Assembly (NCBI GenBank): GCA_037190225.1
Contig: JBBCJL010000005.1
Coordinates: 1 to 64,000, forward strand
Length of the DNA: 64,000 nt
Direction: 5' to 3'
Source of the DNA: MKSF01 sp037190225
GTDB taxonomy: Bacteria > Bacteroidota > Bacteroidia > Chitinophagales > Chitinophagaceae
The notes under the pieces are model-generated. The model had not been told where the DNA came from. It did not search any database and was given only the letters and a program-made list of their open reading frames with translations. Positions within the stretch are counted from its first letter, which is position 1; the number at the start of each line of letters is the position of its first letter. This document shows positions 27,801 through 37,900 of this stretch, piece by piece. Position numbers and translations under genes: made by a program.

Positions 27801-27963
27801 GAAATTTCAGGAAATCGCGGCGCGGCGTTTCCGCCCCCAGGAGCTTATCGCTTACGTCACCCAGCACGGGCAACTCCTGCTGAAACTCATTCTCAACGAT
27901 TTGCTGATGTTCTGGAGTATTTTCCAGTTCTTCTAAACCCTTCCAGTATTTTTTCTGAGCCAT
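24802..27963 (-). CDS. actB: Alternative complex III subunit ActB (molybdopterin-type and iron-sulfur protein)
   Basis: The reading frame extends to 27996, but ATG at 27963 (MAQKKYWKGLEELENTPEHQ) is the usual start, giving 1053 residues. A twin-arginine-like motif PRRDFLKFLGF lies near residue 50, as in the TAT variant of this family. A molybdopterin-oxidoreductase-like domain follows, which in known ActB carries no cofactor. A ferredoxin domain runs from ~800 to 1010 with Cys clusters CTGCGACVIAC, CQHCDNAPCENVCP, CIGTKYCANNCP and CSFCVQR. These hold the iron-sulfur wire between ActC and the hemes of ActA. Confidence 0.95.
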   Translation of the reverse strand: MAQKKYWKGLEELENTPEHQQIVENEFQQELPVLGDVSDKLLGAETPRRDFLKFLGFSTLAATVAASCEMPVRKAIPYAIKPEDITPGVANFYASSFVDNGDYAAVVVKTREGRPIMVEGNELSSITNGVVSARVIASTLSLYDKARLRQPLVKGNPVDTFEAVDTPIKQALSGAGGAVYLLTGTILSPTTKVVIEQFKSRYPNARHIQYDPVSYNGLALANDATFGRNAIPSYHFEKAKTIFSLGADFLGTWLAPNEFNHGYNLNRKISAKNPAMSKHYQVEAMMSMTGSNADERATCKPSEYGKVAAALYQAVVSGAAPQTGSDKLNRLISSAAKELKNNGLVVCGSNDVNVQIIVNAINNAIGAYGNTISWGATSNYKQGNDKEFVAFVDAMNAGQVGAVFIHGVNPSYDYLDAEKFNSGLAKVGLSVSFAERLDETAEKCQYVVPDHHWLESWGDAEPKSGHYSFIQPTIAPLFKTRAFQDSLLTWAGITDTYHTIFNAYWAGKLGQSAFDKALQDGVIVTEAPVASGSFSGAAVDGAIAAVNAYKGNTDGQYEVLIYESVAIGYGGSHSNNPWLLEMPDPVTRATWDNYICMSYKTAKEKFESELTLHNQVDHKKRVLKVTVNNKEVELPVVVLPGMHNDVIAIAVGYGRSKNVGKAAADLGKNVYHFGRYTGTTFINYNVGTVELTSAFYPVAITQTHHSYEGREIIQEFTLEEFKKDPNFLLNKRKKELGHYTTLHWEGHHEEHGEDKASAGEQALKHDKDFEKNGTLYPVHEKHGIKWGMSIDLNACTGCGACVIACQAENNISVVGKDRVLVAQEMSWIRIDRYFSGNPDDPDTIQTIYQPMLCQHCDNAPCENVCPVSATNHSDEGLNQMAYNRCIGTKYCANNCPYKVRHFNWFDWNGADSFADNLYQDGRRDDINDDITRMVLNPDVTVRSRGVMEKCSFCVQRLQAGKLAAKMEGRPLKDADVQVACQKACAGDCITFGNVNDTESKIYKERYEENSERVFYVLEYLHVLPNISYLSKIRNTDAIVAKDKEQDVFQVKNL

Positions 27964-28085
27964 AATTTCTATTGTGATAATGTGAGTATTACGCAACTCA
28001 CTTTATTTTTTTATAATCAGAGTACCGTATTACCGGCACGGGAGTATTTAATAGTTTTTATATCAATTGCTTTTCAGCTGTTGTA

Positions 28086-29345
28086 TTAGTAGTGACATTT
28101 CTGACAGTCCAGGCCACCCAGCTCTGCTGCGGTAACGCCGGTACGGTGACCGTCCCTGATCTCCTGCTGGTATTTTTCAAAGATCTGGTAATAGCCGTTC
28201 TCTGTAAATTTCACCTCTGTGGTCCTGTGACAGTTGATACACCATCCCATAGACAGCGGAGCGAACTGGTACACTTCATCCATATCCTGAACAGGACCGT
28301 GACAGGACTGGCATTGTACCTGACCTACTGCAACGTGCTGGGAGTGGTTGAAATATACGTGATCCGGCAGGTTGTGAATTTTAACCCATTCTATAGGCTT
28401 GGCATCGATCTCACCGTTCTCCTTATATTTATAGGCTTTCTTTACAGGATCCCATCCGGCATATTCATACAGCCTATGGATCTCTGCGGTACCGTCTATT
28501 TTTTTACCTTCATAAGTATATAGCTGATCGCCGGTATATTCGCTGATCTGCATGTGACAGTTCATACATACATTCGTGGAAGGTATCATTGCCTGGCGGC
28601 TTTCATCCGCAGCGGAGTGGCAATACTGGCAGTTGATCTGGTTAACGCCCGCGTGCACCTTGTGGGAATAGAAGATAGGCTGCTCCGGCATGTAATTCTG
28701 CTGACGACCCATTTCCATAGCACCGTTAGCTACCCAGTAGCCGGCAAAAGCCAGCAGCACTACGCTGATCACCGCGATATTCACCCTGTTCCTGTACCAT
28801 GGAACATCCTTACGGTTAGCGATACCTCTTTGCTCATTCGTTACTTTACCTAAGGTCTTATTGACACGGGATAATATAAACACCAATAATGCCAGTACGG
28901 CAGTAGCAATAGCATAGATCCATGTATTATCTTTCTGGTTCGCGGCAGTTACCTCTCCGCCATTTCCGCCGGTCTTAGCATTAGGATCCACCCAGGCTTC
29001 AACATAGGCAAAGATATTATCAATCTCCTCGTGGGTCAGATCAGCAAAAGGTGTCATCACACTTTTATTATACTCCAGGAAGATATCATTCGCGTACTTA
29101 TCGCCACTCTTGATCAGGGCGGAAGAGTTGTGCACCCAGGCATACAACCATTCTTTGGATGGAACGCGATCTACCGCACCTTTCAGAGCAGGACCTGTAG
29201 ATTTCTTGGCAGGATGGTGACAGCTTGCACACTTATTCTGAAATAATGTTTTCCCAGCTGCCGCATCCTGGGCAGATGCGTAATTTCCGAAGGAAAGTAA
29301 AGTGAAGATTGCTGCAAGGAAGAGGATTCCTGTACGCTTAACCAA
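28086..29345 (-). CDS. actA: Alternative complex III subunit ActA, multiheme cytochrome c with an extra N-terminal monoheme domain
   Basis: The protein carries six CxxCH heme sites: CASCH in an N-terminal cytochrome c module, then CQYCH, CMNCH, CQSCH, CINCH and CQKCH in the pentaheme part. A membrane anchor separates the two parts. The open frame reaches back to 29432 but has no ATG. The upstream TTG at 29432 lies inside a -7 promoter box, so it cannot be the start. TTG at 29345 gives a classic signal peptide (VKRTGILFLAAIFTLL ... YASAQ); GTG at 29372 is the alternative. First gene of the act-cox operon. Confidence 0.9.
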   Translation of the reverse strand: MVKRTGILFLAAIFTLLSFGNYASAQDAAAGKTLFQNKCASCHHPAKKSTGPALKGAVDRVPSKEWLYAWVHNSSALIKSGDKYANDIFLEYNKSVMTPFADLTHEEIDNIFAYVEAWVDPNAKTGGNGGEVTAANQKDNTWIYAIATAVLALLVFILSRVNKTLGKVTNEQRGIANRKDVPWYRNRVNIAVISVVLLAFAGYWVANGAMEMGRQQNYMPEQPIFYSHKVHAGVNQINCQYCHSAADESRQAMIPSTNVCMNCHMQISEYTGDQLYTYEGKKIDGTAEIHRLYEYAGWDPVKKAYKYKENGEIDAKPIEWVKIHNLPDHVYFNHSQHVAVGQVQCQSCHGPVQDMDEVYQFAPLSMGWCINCHRTTEVKFTENGYYQIFEKYQQEIRDGHRTGVTAAELGGLDCQKCHY

Positions 29346-29429
29346 TGATTGAGACCTTAATTGTACAAACACGAGTGAATTATTTTTGGTTATACTCTTA
29401 ATGATTCCTAAAAAGGATAATATTGTGGG

Positions 29430-29437
29430 CAAAAGTA
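29430..29437 (-). promoter_or_regulatory. -7 box of the act-cox operon
   Basis: TACTTTTG on the minus strand, an exact TAnnTTTG match. No clear -33 TTTG at the usual distance is seen. It decides that translation of actA starts downstream of 29425. Confidence 0.5.
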
Positions 29438-29813
29438 CAACAGGTTTTTTAAAGTTTTGTCATTATTACAAAAAATTTTTTTTCAATACTGGTGCGCATT
29501 TCAGGGCATTTTGTAAGTAGTCAGATTTATTTTTGTCATATGTTTGTCACAAAGTTTTACAAAAAGGTTATTTAAAATTTATTTAAAAATTCTGCCCTGT
29601 TTTTTGTCTAATGACCGGGCTATCAGAGCCTCATCTTCCCCTTCCTGAATTAACATGAGTTAAAGAAATCCGGCCTCCGGCATTTACACCGCCTTAACTT
29701 CTCAATTCTTAAATATTTCCAAAAAAAATTGTAGAACAATTATTAATTATATTATTATCTTTGCCCACTATTTTCGTAATTAAGATTTTTAAGACACAAC
29801 AAATTACCCGTTT
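29433..29813. other. Divergent control region between actA and secDF
   Basis: This 381-bp AT-rich region carries a promoter box at each end (29430-29437 minus, 29756-29763 plus). Both boxes are followed by TTTGCCCAC. No credible gene is seen between them. Confidence 0.6.
29756..29763 (+). promoter_or_regulatory. -7 box of secDF
   Basis: TATCTTTG, an exact TAnnTTTG match, 50 bases before the secDF start. A TTG at 29729-29731 is a possible -33 element, though its spacing is long. Confidence 0.6.
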
Positions 29814-32800
29814 ATGCAATTAAAAGGTTTAGTGAAGTTTTTCACAATTGCACTTATTCTGTATTCTTTATGGAGATTGTCGTTCACGTTTATGGCGATC
29901 AGTGCAGACAAAAAGATCAATGCAGTTGTTGACCGTCAGGTTGCAGCCGCATCTGCCAACCTCAATGACATTCAGAAAGATTCCCTGTTTGATGCTGTGT
30001 ACAGTAACATAACGGACAGTATGCAAAACCAGGAAGTTTTCAACCTGTTGGGTCTGAAATTCAAGTACGCCGATGTAAAGGCCAAGGAGCTCCAGCTGGG
30101 TCTTGACCTGCAGGGCGGTATGAGCGTCACGCTGGAAGTAGGTGTGGACTCCCTGATCCGCTCTATGAGCAACAACCCTAAGGATGGCGCACTGATGGCA
30201 GCGCTGGCAGCAGCCAATGACCAGAGGAACGCGAGCAGCGAAGATTATGTGACCCTCTTCGGCAAAGCTTATGAGAAGCTCAATCCCGGCGGAAATCTTG
30301 CTGCCCTATTCACTAAACCGTCACAAAAGCAGCTGACACTGAACAGCAACAACGCGGAAGTGCTGAGCGTCATACGTACTGAAGCACAGGACGCTATCAA
30401 CAGAACACATAAGATCCTCTCTACCCGTATTGATAAATTCGGTGTCGCCTCCCCGGCCATTAACCTGGACGAAGCCAAAGGTGTTATCACCGTAGAGCTG
30501 GCAGGCGTCAAAAACCCTGAAAGCGTAAGGAAATATCTCCAGTCCACCGCCAGGCTGCAATTCTGGGAAGTATATACCATCACCGAGATCATACAGGGCC
30601 TCGCAAAGGCCAATGAGGCATCCACCACCTATTTCAAAAGCCTGAAAGGAGAAGATACCACTGCTGTCGCACAAAAGGCCGCAGATACCGCTAAAGTTGC
30701 CGCTGCGGAACGTAAGGATACCGCCGGCGCAGAAAATACACTTGAGAATACACTGGAGGGAAGCCTGAGCCAGCTGGAGAATACCACTCCGGATGCCGGA
30801 TCCCTGGAAGATAAAAAGCAGGACGAAAGTCTTTTCACTTACCTGATGCCGGCGGTAGATCAGAACGGTCAGCCTATGCAGGGCACCCCCATCATAGGTA
30901 TTCTGGAAAAGCGCTATGCAAAAAAAGTGCTGGAGCTCCTGAATAATGTTCCGGCCATCAAACGTAATTTCCGTAATGATGTCAGGTTCCTGATCGGTGA
31001 AAATCCCAACAGGGCCAAGAACGCACCGGTAGAGTATGTAGGCCTGTATGCCATCAAGACCGGCAATAAGGATGCCGCCAAGCTGGAAGGCGATCACGTG
31101 AGCGATGCCAGGTTCGATTTTGAGCAGCAAAGCGGTACGCCTATGATCTCCCTGGAAATGGACGAGGAAGGCGCCGACAAGTGGGCAAAGCTGACCCGTG
31201 AGAATATCGGAAGACCTATCGCTATCGTACTGGACGATTATGTACATACCGCTCCTACCGTTAATACCGTGATAGCGGACGGAAGATCCCAGATCACCGG
31301 CTCCTTCACTCCCAAGGAAGGTACCGACCTGGCCAATATCCTGAAAACCGGTAAGCTCCCTGCGCCTGCCAAAATAGTGCAGGAACAGCTGGTAGGACCT
31401 ACATTGGGACAGGAATCCATAGACGGCTCTGTCAAAGCCTTCAGCATCTCTTTCCTGGTCATCTTCCTGCTGATGCTGGTATATTATAATACTGCCGGCA
31501 TCATTGCCAATATCGCGCTGACACTGAACGTACTGTTCACTTTCGCCATCTTCGCGGAGCTCGGCGGTACGCTGACCATGGCCGGTATAGCGGGTATCAT
31601 CCTCGGTATCGGTATGGCCGTGGATGCCAACGTGATCATTTTTGAGCGTATCAAGGAAGAGCTCGCGCTGGGCAAGACCCATGCCGAATCGGTAAAGCTG
31701 GGCTACCAGCACTCTTACTCGCCTGTAATTGACGGTCACGTAACGTCCCTGATCACTGCCTTTATCCTGTTGTACTTCGGTCTGGGCCCGATCAAGGGCT
31801 TTGCTACCACGCAGATCATCGCGCTGACCCTGTCCCTGTTCACAGGTATCATCGTTTCCAGGCTGATCACGGACATCTACCTGAATAAGGGACGCCATTT
31901 CAAATATTTCACCAAGTTCTCACAGGGCATATTCCAGAAAGCCAACTTCCAGTTCATCAAAGCGCGGAAGATCGGCTATATCATCTCAGCTATCCTGATA
32001 CTCGCGGGTATCGCGGCATTCTTCAACGGCTTCCACTACGGCGTGGAATTCTCCGGGGGACGTATGTACACCGTACAGCTGGACAGCAAGCATGCCACAC
32101 AGGATATCAGGCACGACCTGCAGCCCTACTTCGGCAACCACCCGGTTGTTAAAACCTTGGGTTCCAACAACCAGTACAGCATCACGACCGATTACCTGAT
32201 CGCGGAGCCGGACCTGAAAGTGGGAGAAGAAGTAATGACCAAGCTGTATACCGGCCTGAAGGAAAAAGGCTATATCCCTCAAAATACGGATCTCACTACC
32301 TTTAAGACACAGACCATCCATGGGATACAGTCCGTTTCGCCGCTGATCTCCAAAGACCTGGTGAAAGGCGCCAAGCTTGCCACTATCGTATCGGTGCTGG
32401 CTATCTGTATCTATATCTTCATCCGTTTCCGCAAGTTCCAGTACTCTGTAGGAACAGTGATCTCGCTCGCGCATGATGCCCTGGTGACCGTAGCGATCTT
32501 CTCTTTCTTCAAGGATATCGTACCGTTCTCCCTGGAGATCGACCAGCACTTTATCGCGGCATTGCTGACCATCATTGGTTTCTCTATGAACGATACGGTG
32601 ATCGTATATGACAGGACCAGGGAATTTTTCAGGAAAGAGCCTAAGGGCAACAAGGCAGAGATCGTTAACCGGGCTATCAACAGCACGCTTACACGTACTA
32701 TCATGACATCGCTGACCTTATTCCTGGTAGCAGTGATCCTGTTCATTTTCGGAGGAGAGGTGATCCGCGGTTTTGCATTTGCAATGTCTATAGGCGTACT

Positions 32801-32924
32801 GGTAGCTACCTATTCCTCTATTTTCATTGCCGCACCATTACTGATAGACCTGGATAAGCGCAATACGCTGAGCGTGGAAGAAGATAAGGACGCGCGTATC
32901 AAAAAAGTAAAAGAACAGGCATAA
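29814..32924 (+). CDS. secDF: Fused protein translocase subunit SecDF
   Basis: A 1036-residue fusion of SecD and SecF, as is usual in Bacteroidota. It uses the proton gradient to pull proteins through SecYEG. The SecD half shows LGLDLQGGMSVTLEV near residue 95, a long periplasmic domain with a low-complexity insert (about 270-340, AADTAKVAAAERKD), and the GIGMAVDANVIIFERIKEE membrane motif. The SecF half begins near 700 and contains FHYGVEFSGGRMY and GFSMNDTVIVYDR. About twelve membrane helices. A strong hairpin terminator follows. Confidence 0.97.
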   Translation: MQLKGLVKFFTIALILYSLWRLSFTFMAISADKKINAVVDRQVAAASANLNDIQKDSLFDAVYSNITDSMQNQEVFNLLGLKFKYADVKAKELQLGLDLQGGMSVTLEVGVDSLIRSMSNNPKDGALMAALAAANDQRNASSEDYVTLFGKAYEKLNPGGNLAALFTKPSQKQLTLNSNNAEVLSVIRTEAQDAINRTHKILSTRIDKFGVASPAINLDEAKGVITVELAGVKNPESVRKYLQSTARLQFWEVYTITEIIQGLAKANEASTTYFKSLKGEDTTAVAQKAADTAKVAAAERKDTAGAENTLENTLEGSLSQLENTTPDAGSLEDKKQDESLFTYLMPAVDQNGQPMQGTPIIGILEKRYAKKVLELLNNVPAIKRNFRNDVRFLIGENPNRAKNAPVEYVGLYAIKTGNKDAAKLEGDHVSDARFDFEQQSGTPMISLEMDEEGADKWAKLTRENIGRPIAIVLDDYVHTAPTVNTVIADGRSQITGSFTPKEGTDLANILKTGKLPAPAKIVQEQLVGPTLGQESIDGSVKAFSISFLVIFLLMLVYYNTAGIIANIALTLNVLFTFAIFAELGGTLTMAGIAGIILGIGMAVDANVIIFERIKEELALGKTHAESVKLGYQHSYSPVIDGHVTSLITAFILLYFGLGPIKGFATTQIIALTLSLFTGIIVSRLITDIYLNKGRHFKYFTKFSQGIFQKANFQFIKARKIGYIISAILILAGIAAFFNGFHYGVEFSGGRMYTVQLDSKHATQDIRHDLQPYFGNHPVVKTLGSNNQYSITTDYLIAEPDLKVGEEVMTKLYTGLKEKGYIPQNTDLTTFKTQTIHGIQSVSPLISKDLVKGAKLATIVSVLAICIYIFIRFRKFQYSVGTVISLAHDALVTVAIFSFFKDIVPFSLEIDQHFIAALLTIIGFSMNDTVIVYDRTREFFRKEPKGNKAEIVNRAINSTLTRTIMTSLTLFLVAVILFIFGGEVIRGFAFAMSIGVLVATYSSIFIAAPLLIDLDKRNTLSVEEDKDARIKKVKEQA

Positions 32925-32946
32925 GCCTAATTACAGCATATTCGTA

Positions 32947-32980
32947 ACAGGGAAGACGTGATGTCTTCCCTGTTTTTTTT
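32947..32980 (+). terminator. Terminator of secDF
   Basis: Stem ACAGGGAAGAC/GTCTTCCCTGT with loop GTGAT, followed by a run of T. Confidence 0.9.
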
Positions 32981-33022
32981 ATATTTTTCAAGCTCCCGGT
33001 AACAATTTTTTTAAAAATTAAG

Positions 33023-33030
33023 TATGTTTG
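33023..33030 (+). promoter_or_regulatory. -7 box of the APC permease gene
   Basis: TATGTTTG, an exact TAnnTTTG match, about 35 bases before the start codon. Confidence 0.5.
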
Positions 33031-33065
33031 AGCAATAAATATAAACCACATACAATTAGATCCTA

Positions 33066-34550
33066 ATGAGTTTATTCAGAAAGAAACCCCTGGCTGTACT
33101 GTTAAAAGAAGTCTCCTCATCTGAAAACGGGTTTAAACGGACCCTTTCAGCCGGTGCCCTGGTATCCCTGGGTATAGGTGCTATTATCGGTGCGGGCCTG
33201 TTTGTAAGAACTGCCGCAGCAGCAGCACAGAATGCCGGTCCTTCCGTAACCATAGGCTTTATAGTAGCGGCCCTGGGCTGCGCGCTGGCAGGCCTCTGCT
33301 ATGCGGAGCTTTCCTCCTCTATTCCCGTTTCCGGGAGCGCTTACACCTTTACCTATGCTACAATGGGCGAAATGCTGGCCTGGGTGATCGGCTGGGACCT
33401 TATCCTGGAGTATGCCGTGGGCGCCGCCACTGTAGGCATAGCGTGGAGCGAGTATCTCAATAACCTGCTGGTAGAGGTGCTGCACCTCTCTCCCGTCCCC
33501 TATGAATGGTGCCATTCGCCCTTCCAGGTCTCCAAGGAGGGTGTAAGAGGCATCATCAACCTCCCAGCGCTGTTCATCGTTACCATGATCAGCCTGCTGC
33601 TGATGCGGGGCATCAAAGAGTCCGCCTTCTTCAACAATATCATCGTCATTATCAAAGTAAGCATCGTACTGCTGGTCATATTCCTGGGATGGAGCTTCAT
33701 ATCCGAAGCTAACCATACGCCTTATATACCGGAAGCCACGACCTATATCGACCACCAGGGCGTCACCTATAATTTCGGGGGTATACTCGGTATCCTAGGA
33801 GCCGCAGGAACCGTATTCTTTGCCTTTATAGGCTTTGATGCCGTGAGCACGGCCGCGCAGGAAACCAAAAACCCTGCCAAAGCTATGCCCATAGGTATCA
33901 TCGGTTCCCTTTTGATATGCACTTTGCTGTATGTGCTGTTCTCCCACGTCTTGACAGGACTGGTGCCTGTAGAGTTCTTCAGGGACCCCGACAAGGGCGG
34001 TGAAGCGTCAGTAGTAGCGGCCATCCAGGAAGCCATGCCTACCTATGGCTGGCTGAGCAAGTCCATTACCGTAGCTATCCTGGCAGGGTTTTCATCAGTG
34101 ATCCTGGTGCTCCTGATGGGACAAAGCCGCGTGTTCTACTCTATGAGCAAGGACGGCTTACTGCCGAAAGCATTTTCCGACCTGCATCCTAAATTCCAGA
34201 CACCTGTAAAAGGCAATGCCATTATCCTTGTTCTCGTTGCCCTGTTCGCAGCCTTTGTACCGGGAGATGTGGTAGGACATATGACCAGCATAGGCACCCT
34301 GTTCGCATTCATGCTGGTATGCGGAGCCGTGATCATCCTGAGAAAAAGGGAGCCGAACCTGGAACGTAAATTCAAGACACCGCTGGTGCCGTTCATACCT
34401 ATAATGGGCATTCTTACCTGCGGCGCTATGATCTTCGGGCTGGGTAAGGAAAACTGGATCCGCCTGTTCATCTGGCTGATACTTGGCTTTATAGTTTATT
34501 TCGGCTATAGCATCAGGCATAGCAAGCTTAACAAGAAGCGGGATGTATAA
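33066..34550 (+). CDS. APC superfamily amino acid permease (cationic amino acid transporter type)
   Basis: A 494-residue protein with about twelve membrane helices. LGIGAIIGAGLFVRTAAAAA in helix 1 is the substrate-binding G-rich break of APC transporters. CALAGLCYAELSSSIPVSGSAYTFTYATMGE and FIGFDAVSTAAQETKNPAKAMPIGII match the CAT/YfnA-like branch, which imports amino acids with protons or by facilitation. The exact substrate cannot be read. It stands alone between two terminators. Confidence 0.92.
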   Translation: MSLFRKKPLAVLLKEVSSSENGFKRTLSAGALVSLGIGAIIGAGLFVRTAAAAAQNAGPSVTIGFIVAALGCALAGLCYAELSSSIPVSGSAYTFTYATMGEMLAWVIGWDLILEYAVGAATVGIAWSEYLNNLLVEVLHLSPVPYEWCHSPFQVSKEGVRGIINLPALFIVTMISLLLMRGIKESAFFNNIIVIIKVSIVLLVIFLGWSFISEANHTPYIPEATTYIDHQGVTYNFGGILGILGAAGTVFFAFIGFDAVSTAAQETKNPAKAMPIGIIGSLLICTLLYVLFSHVLTGLVPVEFFRDPDKGGEASVVAAIQEAMPTYGWLSKSITVAILAGFSSVILVLLMGQSRVFYSMSKDGLLPKAFSDLHPKFQTPVKGNAIILVLVALFAAFVPGDVVGHMTSIGTLFAFMLVCGAVIILRKREPNLERKFKTPLVPFIPIMGILTCGAMIFGLGKENWIRLFIWLILGFIVYFGYSIRHSKLNKKRDV

Positions 34551-34582
34551 TCTGGCATTATAAGGTTAATAACCATAAGCAG

Positions 34583-34615
34583 CAAGGGCTGTCCGGTAAA
34601 ACGGACAGCTCTTGT
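34583..34615 (+). terminator. Terminator of the APC permease gene
   Basis: Stem CAAGGGCTGTCCG/CGGACAGCTCTTG with one wobble and loop GTAAAA, then TGTTTAT. Confidence 0.7.
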
Positions 34616-34900
34616 GTTTATAGAAGATCGCGAAGCCTGCCGGGTGTTCAGCACAAAGATAGAACCTTGGCCTGCAAGCAAGCCTTAACCTTAAAAAATG
34701 ACCGGGAACAATGTCATTGAGTTATGCAGGAACACCAGCAGCACAGGCAATCGTTCCATCAATTGCTGGTGAAAGATCCATAAGCGAAAGGTCCATCCAT
34801 GCGGGGATTATCGACAGCCAGCAATAACAGGGAAAACCGCTTATCTTCCCGCGATTAGCATAGTTTGAGATACAACATCCGGAACAACGCATCCAAAAAC

Positions 34901-34935
34901 GGAAGAGGCTGCCCGTTTGTCGGGCAGCCTCTTCC
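34901..34935 (-). terminator. Terminator of the alpha-2-macroglobulin gene
   Basis: Perfect 14-bp stem GAAGAGGCTGCCCG/CGGGCAGCCTCTTC with a short TTTGT loop, directly downstream of the gene on the minus strand. Confidence 0.8.
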
Positions 34936-34951
34936 GTCTTCTATGTCCTCT

Positions 34952-37900
34952 CTATTTTACTTCCAACACGCTGCCGGCGCTGTGTGCCGCAAATTCCGGC
35001 GCATACATACACTGTACGGATGCGATGCCGCTGCTGTAAGTGCCTTTGGCATTCGCATATACCTCATATTCCAGCACATAGGTACCTTTGGGTAAGAAAT
35101 CCACAAAGAAATTGGTGCTGATATCCCTGGTAGACTGGTAATAGCCCAGCCTGTCCTTATACAGATACCTGCTCAATACATCCTTGGGCTCGAAACAGGC
35201 GGCCCTGGTATCTTTGATATGCACATATTCCAGGTCCCTGTCGGATGTCACCGTCAGCCTTACCACTATCTTATCCCCGGTGGTCACGGGTGCCTGTCCG
35301 GAGATGGCCTTTAAGCGGACGCCGGTTGGTGTATGCTCCGCCTTAAATATCTCCTTGCTTACTTTCAGGGACCTGATATCTGCAGCCGTTATTTTATCGT
35401 ATTGCTCGAAATACTGCCAATAGACAGCTCCCCAGGATGGTAATCCCGCTTTCATATCACTTACAGTGACAGTGATATTACCCATCTGAGGCTGCACCTG
35501 CTTTCCTTCAATAGCTGACTGGAAATAGCCTGTGCCTGCCTGCTGCTTTACAGACTGAGACGAAACAGCAATATCGCCCAGCTGTATCTGCACTTTAGGC
35601 TGCTGCTCTGTAATATTCATATTATCAGCAAACAAGGCATAGGAAGCGTCCACGGTAGCCCGGGTGCTGTGCCACCTGTTGGTCTGCTTATTCTTGAGCA
35701 GCCAGGTCTGCATCTGAGCGATCTCATTCCCCTTGGACCCTATCTTTTTAAAAGCCTGGATCAAAGCAGCCTGGGTCTCCACCGGCGCTTCATACCAGCG
35801 GTTATATCCCTGGTTCTGCTTCCAGTACATACCCGTTTCCTCCTGAACGATGGCGCGCTGGCGCAGGCTTTCAATAATAAGTCCTGCCGTAGCATGCTCA
35901 TTACGCTGCTGCATGATCTCCGCGGCATAGGCCTGCAGCAGCAGCGACTGGTCTTTCCAGTATTGCTGTACCTGCCTGATGTAGTAATCATATTCTTTGC
36001 GGTATGGCGCCGGGATGTCCTTTTTGCTGAGCGCAAAGGCATATAAGTACTGGATGACGGCCGGGCTTAAGTTATTCTGATCCAGCTTTATCTTTTTCCT
36101 TACCAGGTTCTGGTAATCCTCTACCATCCGCTGCTCTAAGAAAGGCATAGCCCTGTCTGCGATAGCCCTGGCCTTACTGTCCTTTGCAGGAGTAATGTTC
36201 TTATCCTGCATCTTAAGCAATCCCAATGCTATGGTCTGGGTAATATACCGGTCTGCCTGCATACCTTCAAACCAGGAGAATGCTCCGTTGCTCATCTGCT
36301 TTTTCTCCAGCTGGGCCAGGGACTTGTCCAATTCCCTGCTCAGGCGCCGGGCTTCAAATAAAGCCGCTATCCTTTGCTTTTGTTCCGCTTCATTTCCCGC
36401 TTCCAGCACCCATGGCGTCTCTTCCAGCAAGGCGGTCTTTAATTGTTCATTCTTTTGCAGATTCGACATGAGCGCATCTTCGCTGTTGATGCTCCACTCC
36501 CTGAATACCTGCTCTATTTTCGGCGACCGCTGTACGATATCAGCGGCGATGGCATTGGCATAAAATTTACTGAATACCTGTTCCGCGCAGTCATAAGGGT
36601 AAGCAGCCAGGTAAGGCAGGGCCTGTATGACATACCACGTGGGGTTGGCAGTATATTCTACGGTGATGCCTTTGTTCAATAAGGTGCTGCTGTTCGCAGA
36701 AAGCAGCTTTTCCAGCCTGAATTGCCTGGTGCCGCTGCCGCTCATCGGGAGCGGTAAGGTTTCCGTAACCAGCATGCGGTTAGTGATGACGGGAATATAA
36801 TGCTCCTCACCATCGGTATGGTTGCCGGCCTTTGCAAATACTCTCAATATGACAGGCTGATACACCGACTCCGGTATATGGATATTCCAGGACACCTCCC
36901 TGCTCTGGCCCGCAGGCAGCTGCAGCTGCTGCTTATGCTGCTCCAGACGGAACGGCAAAGCAAGCGATTGCAAGGTACGGGCATCCAGTATCTCCACCCA
37001 GGCTTCTGCAGAAAGGGCCGTCGCGGTAAGGTTCACCACTTTGGAGCTCAATACGATGTTATCCGTCTGGCGGAAAACGCGGGGAATATTGGGCTGCACC
37101 ATCAGGTCCTTTTGCGTCTGTACTTCTCCCTCCAGGTAACCGGTCTTCCAGTCCGTAGTATGGGTAAAGGTCCTCCATTTCCAGGTGGTCAACGCTTCCG
37201 GCATTGTAAATTCAAAGCTGACCTCTCCTTTATCATTCGTACGCAGCTGCGGATAGAAAAAGGCTGTCTCGTTCAGGTTGGTACGCGGCGCAAAGCCTGC
37301 GCTGCTCCCGGCTTTACCCGCAGTATCAGCAGGAGCTGCGCTATCTCCCACTGCTACGCCGGACGCTATACTTTCTTCCTTAGCTGAAGGCGCCGGCGCA
37401 GCATCAAAAGCGTTGACATCCCCCCTTGCCGCTCTGCCTACCCATTTTGTCCCTCCGGTGGGGCCGCCTACGAAGCTCAGCCTCGGCAAGCTGTACAGCT
37501 TGATATGGGCAGAATCATAGTCAGACAGCCCCTGCAATGTACGGTCAGAGAATTCCCTGTACCAATTCGCAGAACCGGAAACCTGCCCGAAGCTGCCGGA
37601 TAAGGCCAGGTAGGGCGGGACCGTACTCATAAGATTGCTGTAATTCCAGCCGTTCACGTATAAGGCATCCAGCGAGGCATCGTACATACCGGCCAGCAGC
37701 TCCGTACTGTACGCTTCGGATTTATTACCGGATACTGCATAACTCCACTTCTCTTTGCTGCCCGGCAGGAGCTTGCTGCGCTCCGTCAGCAGCTTTACGC
37801 TGAGCTCTTTATTATCAAAAGGTATGGTTATATACCGGCTGCTTTCATACAGGCGGTTATTGCTGATGTAGTAGGCTTTATAAAATACACCGCCCCTATG

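Larger units (their letters stand above)
34551..34951. other. Intergenic region between the permease and alpha-2-macroglobulin genes
   Basis: This 401-bp gap between two convergent genes holds a hairpin at each end (34583-34615 and 34901-34935). Between them is a minus-strand TATCTTTG (34654-34661) with a TTG 17 bases upstream. No protein gene is credible here. Confidence 0.6.

Noticed and set aside
30321..31898. Long minus-strand open frame opposite secDF
   Set aside because: secDF is certain on the plus strand; this frame has no recognisable protein character.
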